Below are positions 26,501 through 32,023 of a stretch of DNA of 32,023 nucleotides, in pieces; positions within the stretch are counted from its first letter, which is position 1, and every line of letters begins with the position of its first letter. The stretch is from Amoeboradix gromovi (taxonomy: Eukaryota > Sanchytriomycota > Sanchytriomycetes > Sanchytriales > Sanchytriaceae), in NCBI GenBank assembly GCA_018985225.1, contig JADGIF010000032.1, positions 1 to 32,023 of the forward strand, read 5' to 3'. Under the pieces are notes generated by a model that was not told the DNA's origin, ran no database searches, and saw nothing but the letters and a program-made list of their open reading frames with translations. The position numbers and the translations under genes were made by a program.

Positions 26501-27601
26501 ATGGATTTTTATTTATATTATACTGAAACCATGATTTCAATCTTGCCAACTCCTGGAGCTTTCAAAAATCAGATGGATTTATTTCTTAAAAATAGTGCTA
26601 GAGTGAAACTTTCATCACTGTACTCTGGAGATGAAATAAAAAAGGGTATTCTAATAGTGGACGGGCAGAGAAGTAAAAGGTCACCTAGCGCCTTTCCGAA
26701 TACAAAATATTATGTACGGCAACAAGGTTGGATAAACAGCAGATTCATCCCGAGTCCACTAAATGAGCTTGGAGAATTATATCATTGTAAGCTGTATGTG
26801 TTCGACAAGCATGTTATATTAACAGGAGCTAACCTAGGTAAGGAATACTATACGAATAGAAAAGACAGGTATTATGTTATTAAGAATCATCATTTTGCTG
26901 ATATGATGGATGAATTGCTGTCATTTATGTTACAGACTAACGCATTTCAAAGCAATCCAGATGAAGAAAGGAAACTGGACATCTCAGGAGTAAAGCAAAT
27001 ACAGAGATGGAGCAACTTTCAGTGCCGAAAGATCGAAAATACATTTAGACATATGCCAAAAGGAACACATATCCTGCCTATTCTTAATTGGCCAAGACTG
27101 GGCATTAAGTTTGATATTTTAAGGTTTTTGAGGACCTTCTATCCTGACAATTTATTTACTTTAAGCACAGCTTACTTCAATCCTGGCGCCGAATTGACGG
27201 ATATGATCAGCAGAAATGCTACCGTAATTGCTCCGAGCATAGACACTCATGGTTTTCATAACGGAAAAGGACTCAAGAAGTACATTCCTCTTCTTTACCA
27301 AGATATGGTTAATAAAAATGACATAAAAACGTGGTCAAAAGAGGGAAGTTCTTATCATGCCAAAGGGATATGGATTGAGGACAAAGAACATATTGTAACA
27401 GTTATTGGGAGTAATAATTATGGCAGCAGATCATCAAAAGATGTGGAATTAGATTTCATAATCTTGACAGATGATATGATGGTGAAAAATGAAATTAAAA
27501 ATGAAATTGATGGCATTTTAAAGAATTGCAAGAATAGAGATGTCGTTAAGCTACCTTTTTGGATCAGCTTAGTAAGCAAAGCGACTTCTCGCATTTTATA
27601 A
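26501..27601 (+). CDS. PGS1: CDP-diacylglycerol--glycerol-3-phosphate 3-phosphatidyltransferase (PGS1)
   Basis: 366 aa. The enzyme makes phosphatidylglycerol phosphate, the committed step to cardiolipin, in mitochondria. It belongs to the phospholipase D superfamily and has two HKD-type motifs. The first is HCKLYVFDKHVILTGANLG, with YTNRKDRYY after it (about residue 96). The second is HAKGIWIEDKEH with VIGSNNYGSRS (about 286). PGS1 also has the LHTP-like segment before the first domain, here ILPTPGAF. The stretch between SLYSGDEI and GILIVDGQRS is about 25 residues shorter than in animal PGS1. The ATG at 26501 overlaps AATAAATGG, so XPG's poly(A) signal may share the start codon; ATG at 26531 is an alternative. 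SYS1 starts 18 bp downstream. Confidence 0.92.
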   Translation: MDFYLYYTETMISILPTPGAFKNQMDLFLKNSARVKLSSLYSGDEIKKGILIVDGQRSKRSPSAFPNTKYYVRQQGWINSRFIPSPLNELGELYHCKLYVFDKHVILTGANLGKEYYTNRKDRYYVIKNHHFADMMDELLSFMLQTNAFQSNPDEERKLDISGVKQIQRWSNFQCRKIENTFRHMPKGTHILPILNWPRLGIKFDILRFLRTFYPDNLFTLSTAYFNPGAELTDMISRNATVIAPSIDTHGFHNGKGLKKYIPLLYQDMVNKNDIKTWSKEGSSYHAKGIWIEDKEHIVTVIGSNNYGSRSSKDVELDFIILTDDMMVKNEIKNEIDGILKNCKNRDVVKLPFWISLVSKATSRIL

Positions 27602-27619
27602 TAAATTTTGAAACCTTGC

Positions 27620-28066
27620 ATGTTTAGAAAATTAGAGGCGTCCTCGCTATCTCTTCAAATATTTGCTATGTTATCAGCTCATTTTCTAATATTTAGCATA
27701 TTCGTGATGTTTATGCATCTGTTTATTAATTATCCAATATCCTTGTATGCTATATTTTACCCATTTGGACTCTTTACAAGGTATTCTTTGCTTCTGAGTC
27801 TGTGTTACTTGCCTACCGTTTTAGTAACGTCCGTAATTTACTCAAAGCTGGTCATGAGGTACAAAATTGCATGGGACTTTGGGTTAACGCTTGTTATAAG
27901 TCAGCTTATTCTTTCGCTGTTGTATAGCCGCACAACTTCAACATGGTATCTGGGTATATTGGGTGTATATTGCGGACTGTTTATTTTACTAAGCCAATAT
28001 ATATGCATGCACTTTGAAACAGAGCCTATAGACATTCAAATGCAACCAATGAAGAGAAACGAATAA
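27620..28066 (+). CDS. SYS1: SYS1 Golgi membrane protein
   Basis: 148 aa from ATG 27620 (the open frame extends 12 bases upstream without an ATG). SYS1 is a four-span Golgi protein that recruits the GTPase ARFRP1/Arl3. Four hydrophobic spans are visible. The C-terminal third, AWDFGLTLVISQLILSLLYS then TSTWYLGILGVYC and QYICMHFETEPI, matches SYS1 closely (family: LDFAATLHLIHLLLCWLY, TSWTWWL, GEYLCMRRE). The stop TAA is part of AATAAATAC, a likely poly(A) signal. Confidence 0.9.
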   Translation: MFRKLEASSLSLQIFAMLSAHFLIFSIFVMFMHLFINYPISLYAIFYPFGLFTRYSLLLSLCYLPTVLVTSVIYSKLVMRYKIAWDFGLTLVISQLILSLLYSRTTSTWYLGILGVYCGLFILLSQYICMHFETEPIDIQMQPMKRNE

Positions 28067-28271
28067 ATACTTTATTTTTACTAGTTCTGCTTTAACGAAT
28101 TCTCAGCGATATGAATATTCTATTGTGCATAAAAGATTTAGATCTTTTGGTGGCCAAGCCAAAAGCGTCGGTGAAAGACACACGTTATCACAAAACTGCA
28201 TCATTTTACAGACGTACGCTCTACACGTCTCATGATGCAATACCATAAAATCTGTATCAGCCTGTTTATTC

Positions 28272-29418
28272 ATGCTATCCATTTTACCAATAATATATTG
28301 CAGTATCCAGCAAGATCATTGGGCTGAGGATTATCAATATACCGTAAGAACAGAAGAAAACAGCCAAAAAATCAGCTATGTAATGTTGGCTGATGAGCTA
28401 TATCAAGTTCCATGTGGAAGAAAAACTGCTGGTTGGGTAAGAACTATGTGGCATGACTTTGGTACTTACAGTCGAGTTGATAATACTGGGGGACTAGATG
28501 GAAGTATCATCTACGAACTAGGAAGGCTAGAAAATACTCGTTTAGACACCCCAACCTATAATTTGGCGAACAAAGCTAATACTTATGGTGTTTCGTTGTC
28601 CGATACAATTGCTCTTGCAGCGATAATAGCAATTAGAAAATGTGGAGGTCCAAAAATCCCTTTTTTTTATGGTAGAGAAGATGCAGCTTCAGCAAATCCT
28701 GGAGGCAGAATGCTGTTTACCAACGCAACGTTTGATATGATGACCAGCGCAATGATTGATGTAAACGGAATGTCTTTCCCCCAGTTTGTAGCCTCGATTG
28801 GTGTCGGGCATACAATTGGAAAACTAAATGCTGTACATATTACTAATGCAGGACTTTGGACCAATGAAGGAGGGCCCTCTTGATGTTACGATAGATTCAC
28901 CCAGCAGTTTTGATAATTTGTACTTTCAAACTCTTTTAAAAAATACAACAGTCTCTGGTTCTGGTGTTCCAATAACCAAATTTGCTAGCGATCAAATGCT
29001 ACTTACTAACGACTACTCTACTAGAATGGTTCGGCGCCTAAGCAGAAACCAGCCTTTGTTTTTCAAGCTTACTAATGCTGTAATAACGTATATGACGACC
29101 ATTGGCCATGATGATCTGTACTACTTAAATCTGTGGAAATTCATCGAAGGAGCAAGTTGCAAGTCTTCAGAATCGACTATTTCATATGGAAGTCCTAATA
29201 TAAATCAAGGACTCGGATCTGCAGCCACTGATCAGTCCAAGGGAAATGAAACTGTTAATGCGATTGATCCCAATGCAATAGTTACAAAACCAGGCGATAC
29301 AGTGGCTCAGACGACTTTAGCTGACGCAATGTCAAGAGCATTTACGCCAGTAACAAACGAAACTAAAATAACTGAAGGCGACTTACCAAAACCTGGTCCA
29401 GTAAATATGAAAAAATGA
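28272..29418 (+). CDS. Secreted heme peroxidase (plant/fungal/bacterial superfamily)
   Basis: Exons 28272-28832 and 28852-29418 joined across a 19-nt intron give 375 aa. The distal site is GWVRTMWHDFGTYSRVDNTG (Arg about 57, His about 61). GGLDGSI, CGGPKIPFFYGREDA, the proximal site SIGVGHTIG (His about 180) and SSFDNLYFQTLL follow in canonical order. The distal WHD..TY..TGG layout is closest to class I enzymes (cytochrome c or ascorbate peroxidase). GADGSI-like and cysteine features recall class II. The start MLSILPIIYCSI is a probable signal peptide, and the C-terminal 70 residues are a Ser/Thr/Asn-rich extension. It probably acts outside the cell or in the secretory system. The dehydrin-like gene converges on it with 27 bp between stops. 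Confidence 0.88.
28833..28851 (+). other. 19-nt intron in the peroxidase gene
   Basis: Sequence GTACATATTACTAATGCAG, phase 0, with a branch-point-like ACTAAT just before the acceptor. Read through, the frame stops at 28881-28883. Spliced, the protein reads GHTIGKLNADFGPMKEGPLD and continues to the conserved FDNLYF, as in all family members. A +1 frameshift at TCT-TGA could also join the frames, but it gives a poorer fit. Confidence 0.9.
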
Positions 29419-29445
29419 TGTTAAATTTAAGTAATTTATTGATTT

Positions 29446-30012
29446 TTAAACTTGTCTCATGCCAGCAGTAGTGTGGTTGCCAGCAGCTGTATGACTACCT
29501 GGCATTGCAGTAGAACTATGATGTTTTTCAGTTGAAGAATGACCCATTCCAATCTTCTCCTTAACTTTCTCTTTTATTCCTTTCTTTTCGCCAACTTCGT
29601 TGTCGCTAGAACTTGAGGATGAGGTCTGCTGACCACCATGATGTCCCGGCAACTTTTCTTTAATCTTTTGACCGGTTGATTTGTGCTGTCCCTGTTGATT
29701 TAGCTGGGAAACACCGGCTGCGGCGGTACTCGTTGAGTGACTCTTACCTTGGCTTGCTAGACCAGTTTGATGTCCAAGATCTGTTTGATGGTTATTGTGA
29801 CTCAATCCAGTTCCGGTAACACCCGGCTGCTGATTGCTATACCCTTGATTTCCCAAGCCAGTTTGCTTTCCCATACCTGGTTGTTGTCCTGTGTAGCTTT
29901 GCTGCCCACTGCTTTGACCAACAATAGGCTGACCAGTTTGCAATCCTGGTTGTTGGTTTGTTCCTTGTTGTCCTGTATACGATTGCTGTTGTCTTAGTTG
30001 TTCTTGATTCAT
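29446..30012 (-). CDS. Dehydrin-like hydrophilic stress protein
   Basis: 188 aa, lacking any hydrophobic core; rich in Gln, Gly, Ser, His and Thr. The N-terminal half has loose repeats such as SYTGQQ, QPG and TGLG. The C-terminal half carries two Lys-rich segments that look like plant dehydrin K-segments (consensus EKKGIMDKIKEKLPG): GQKIKEKLPGHH (about 114-125) and EKKGIKEKVKEKIG (about 142-155). A serine run followed by acids (SSSSSSDNEV, about 131-140) resembles the dehydrin S-segment. Dehydrins protect membranes and proteins during drying and cold. They are best known from plants; fungal dehydrin-like proteins use a different motif. Its likely role is protection of dormant stages, which is inference. 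Confidence 0.65.
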   Translation of the reverse strand: MNQEQLRQQQSYTGQQGTNQQPGLQTGQPIVGQSSGQQSYTGQQPGMGKQTGLGNQGYSNQQPGVTGTGLSHNNHQTDLGHQTGLASQGKSHSTSTAAAGVSQLNQQGQHKSTGQKIKEKLPGHHGGQQTSSSSSSDNEVGEKKGIKEKVKEKIGMGHSSTEKHHSSTAMPGSHTAAGNHTTAGMRQV

Positions 30013-30188
30013 TTAGGTTTAGTGGGATTCTCGTCTACTTATACTGAAAACGCCTTTTAGAGGCACATGTTTGTAATTTAGAGAATTCTATAATTTGAAA
30101 ACTGCGCATGTGCACAGGAAACATCTGGTTCATTACTCTCTCAAGCACAATGAAGTGCCATTGTTAATTCTCCTTTTTTAATACGACG

Positions 30189-30557
30189 ATGAGACAAGTT
30201 AGTGGCTGTGTTGCAGTTCATAAAAATAAGATTCTACTGATAACAGCTAGAAAGTCAAACCACTGGGTGCTACCTAAAGGGCAGATAGAGAACAGTGAGA
30301 CACCAGAGAGTGCTGCATTAAGAGAATTGTACGAGGAAGCTGGCGTTCGTGCTACAATTGACTCTCATATCCTTGAAATGGTAATGGATAGGAAAAGCGG
30401 ACAGCAAAATACTTTTTGGTATATGTGTCATGTTGATGAAATTCTTGAGAAATGGCCTGAGCAAAATGAGAGAAAAAGACAATTTGTGTCAGTAGACGAA
30501 GCGAAGATAATTATCAAAAAAACTTTATTACCAGTGCTCAATAAAGTCGTCATATAG
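30189..30557 (+). CDS. Nudix hydrolase, diphosphoinositol-polyphosphate/ApnA type
   Basis: 122 aa, a single Nudix domain. The Nudix box at residues 31-53 (GQIENSETPESAALRELYEE then AGV) fits Gx5Ex7REUxEExGU fully. The start MRQVSGCVAV and WVLPKGQIE are typical of the DIPP/DDP1/Aps1 subfamily, which hydrolyses diphosphoinositol polyphosphates and diadenosine polyphosphates in the cytosol. The last 8 bases overlap the 3' end of the convergent phosphatidylserine decarboxylase gene, so both stop codons lie inside the other gene's coding or stop region. Confidence 0.88.
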   Translation: MRQVSGCVAVHKNKILLITARKSNHWVLPKGQIENSETPESAALRELYEEAGVRATIDSHILEMVMDRKSGQQNTFWYMCHVDEILEKWPEQNERKRQFVSVDEAKIIIKKTLLPVLNKVVI

Positions 30558-31368
30558 ATGCAAGATCTTCTCCAACTTTTACTGCTTTATTTATAATCTC
30601 AAATCTCTTTTTAGTGTTTTGGCTCTGTTTGGCCATTACAATGCAGCTACCCAAGGCAAACCGTCCTATCTCATCACCTTTATCATAGATCAACGGATCT
30701 ATCTTGTGTAAATGGTTTACGGTGGACCTGTTGGTGTGCAACTTTGCATTATTTATCAAAATACTGCCAACATGCAGGGCACCAATAGCGGAGTACACGA
30801 TTCTCAGGTTTGTGTCCATTGTACTACCGTAGAGAATTATTCGTTCGTTTTCGCTAAATGGCTTTAAGGAAAATTGGAAATACCAAGGAGCAACAGGCTT
30901 AAGTGGACCCCTAAAGTGAAGTATGCTGTCAAATTTGCAATCAACTGGAGCGTGAAACCGATGATAATCACCAGGTCCCAGGTATAAAATGTAGTAATCC
31001 CAAAAATCAAGATTGTTGTCCAGTTTCAGCACATCTTTCAGAGTCATACCACCAATGTCATCATTGACTTGGCAAGTTCCCTGCCAAAATAGCTGGCCAT
31101 CGCAAGGTGAAGTAAAATTGCTGCCGAGAGAAATCGGAGTGCTTCTTTGTCTAGTAAAAAATTCGTAGAAATTGGGCGATTCAAGATCGGCGGGAACGAT
31201 ATCAGCAGCATAAGCCCTAGAATACAGACTTAGCAAATGGGGACGAATAAGCGGATAATTAGCTGTACTAATAGCTGCTAAAATCTTACTTGCGTAGTTG
31301 GAATAGTCATTGGGTAATGACAGCAGTAGCAATGAAGAAGTTATTGCTATTTTGGTGGTAGTTCTCAT
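30550..31368 (-). CDS. PSD1: Phosphatidylserine decarboxylase (PSD1 type)
   Basis: 272 aa from ATG 31368. The enzyme makes phosphatidylethanolamine; PSD1 forms act in mitochondria. It is made as a proenzyme that cleaves itself to form a pyruvoyl group from a serine in the LGST motif. Conserved parts are NFYEFFTRQRSTP, SPCDGQLFWQG, YLGPGDYHRFHAPVD (with the catalytic His) and ALHVGSILIN. The cleavage motif is FALGSCIVM, so serine (about residue 241) is kept but Thr is replaced by Cys. A hydrophobic stretch near the N-terminus (IAITSSLLLLSL) may be a membrane or targeting segment. The gene is compact; usual PSD1 is longer at the N-terminus. Confidence 0.9.
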   Translation of the reverse strand: MRTTTKIAITSSLLLLSLPNDYSNYASKILAAISTANYPLIRPHLLSLYSRAYAADIVPADLESPNFYEFFTRQRSTPISLGSNFTSPCDGQLFWQGTCQVNDDIGGMTLKDVLKLDNNLDFWDYYILYLGPGDYHRFHAPVDCKFDSILHFRGPLKPVAPWYFQFSLKPFSENERIILYGSTMDTNLRIVYSAIGALHVGSILINNAKLHTNRSTVNHLHKIDPLIYDKGDEIGRFALGSCIVMAKQSQNTKKRFEIINKAVKVGEDLASI

Positions 31369-31648
31369 ATCAACGATCAAGTAGGAGAGTTTGGGACAAA
31401 CTCAAATAATTGAAGAAAATATAATATAAATATTTCAAATACTTTAATCAAGTCGTGCGGAAGTATCCCCTACCTTATTATCCATAGTTTAAGCGCCCAC
31501 TTTTGCCAATTTCTCTTCTCTAGCGCAAGACTAAAGAATAAGCAAAAGCAATGTCTTTTAGCTACTGCATACCGTAGTTTGTTCTTAAGTAAGTTTTTTA
31601 CTGTCAAGTCTCAAAATTTGAAGGGTGAATTCAGGTCTCTATCTCTCT
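31369..31648. other. Spacer upstream of phosphatidylserine decarboxylase
   Basis: AT-rich, with no gene visible. The sequence GCGGAAGTATCCCCTACCTT near 31457 resembles GCAGAAGTATCCCATATTTT near 9764, a weak hint of another dispersed short repeat. Confidence 0.4.
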
Positions 31649-31966
31649 CCAAACAATTGGTACAAGTGTAGCACCCCAAATTGGTGTTCTCCAGAGTATT
31701 GCAACTTGTACATGCATGATAAGTATCAAGATATCGCGTTGTTGCACACGCAAGACATACAAACTATTAAATAAATGGTTTACAGCCTTGTTTATCGCTG
31801 ATATCGTTTGAGGACGGGTTCAAAGACATCTAATAGTTCCATGTCTGGACCAGTTCCTCAACGTTGATGAATGTATGCTGTACCTGTTAGTTATTTCTTT
31901 AGATCTGACATATTCGGCATTACATCCATTAATTCCATTAGAGGTATTGAAAAATGTAGAGAGTCA
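31649..31966 (+). pseudogene. Decayed copy Z of the local multicopy gene family
   Basis: Plus-strand copy related to X and Y, which lie on the minus strand. In order it shows a tandem-unit relic (NWYKCSTPNWCSPEYCNLYM), KLLNKWFTALFIADIV, a stop, and then RHLIVPCLDQFLNVDECMLY with LLVISLDLTYSALHPLIPLE. These peptides match Y closely (RHLIVPFLDQFLNFDECML, SLDLTYSRLHPLFP). At least one stop and one frame change interrupt it. Peptide-level conservation and the reversed orientation support this as the coding strand of the family. Confidence 0.6.
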
Positions 31967-31970
31967 TACA

Positions 31971-32019
31971 AATGGGATATCAAATATAAAAACTAGACTA
32001 ACTTTCTGAAATAGTTTTG
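31971..32019 (-). repeat. Leader-like motif copy C
   Basis: On the minus strand it reads AACTATTTCAGAAAGTTAGT, CTAGTTTTTATATTTGATAT and CCC. The first half equals that of copy D (5803-5846), so C and D form one subtype and A and E another. It lies directly after copy Z in reversed orientation, at the window edge. Confidence 0.6.
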
Positions 32020-32023
32020 AATC

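Noticed and set aside
28860-28890. Programmed +1 frameshift at TCT-TGA in the peroxidase, similar to the antizyme site
   Set aside because: A 19-nt intron just upstream (28833-28851) restores the frame and the conserved sequence better, and five other genes have similar introns.

Overview
The window looks like nuclear DNA of a unicellular eukaryote with a small, compact, AT-rich genome. It holds eukaryote-only genes: proteasome RPN6, Mediator MED10, eIF2B gamma, signal-recognition-particle receptor, XPG nuclease, derlin, p24, SYS1, Kish and an autophagy scaffold. Spacers are very short, and three convergent gene pairs have 3' ends that abut or overlap. The most distinctive trait is a set of spliceosomal-type introns only about 18-21 nt long. 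I placed six of them by joining pieces of conserved proteins. Without them MyTH4-FERM, RPN6, p24, eIF2B gamma, the PTAR1-like gene and the peroxidase appear broken. I cannot name the organism. Introns this short are known in a few reduced or parasitic protists and in some ciliates. A microsporidia-related fungus or a rhizarian-type parasite are candidates, but this is inference. All three stop codons are used in the usual way.

Layout. 1-3.6 kb: the 3' end of a PEX14-like ORF, a PTAR1-like prenyltransferase-alpha repeat protein, a myosin-free MyTH4-FERM protein and RPN6. 3.6-5.9 kb: gene-poor DNA with a decayed copy of a local multicopy family (copies at about 5.2, 7.75, 15.2 and 31.8 kb). 5.9-9.5 kb: a 42-aa membrane protein, p24, MED10, small unknown ORFs and eIF2B gamma. 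9.5-15.7 kb: a 7-TM-like membrane protein, D-2-hydroxyglutarate dehydrogenase and derlin, separated by repeat-bearing spacers. 15.7-31.4 kb: a dense block of phosphoglucomutase, Kish, a protein with duplicated Cys/His clusters, a small membrane ORF, ornithine aminotransferase, tRNA-Leu(UAA), SRP receptor alpha, ATG11-like, XPG/RAD2, PGS1, SYS1, a secreted heme peroxidase, a dehydrin-like protein, a Nudix hydrolase and phosphatidylserine decarboxylase. 31.4-32.0 kb: spacer and another copy of the decayed family.

Functionally, many genes serve the secretory system (SRP receptor, p24, Kish, SYS1, derlin) and mitochondrial or phospholipid metabolism (PGS1, PSD, OAT, D2HGDH). A working mitochondrion is therefore likely. 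The items that stand out are the tiny introns, the MyTH4-FERM protein, the dehydrin-like K-segments beside a heme peroxidase, the decayed repeat family, and a leader-like motif shared by several gene starts and the repeats.
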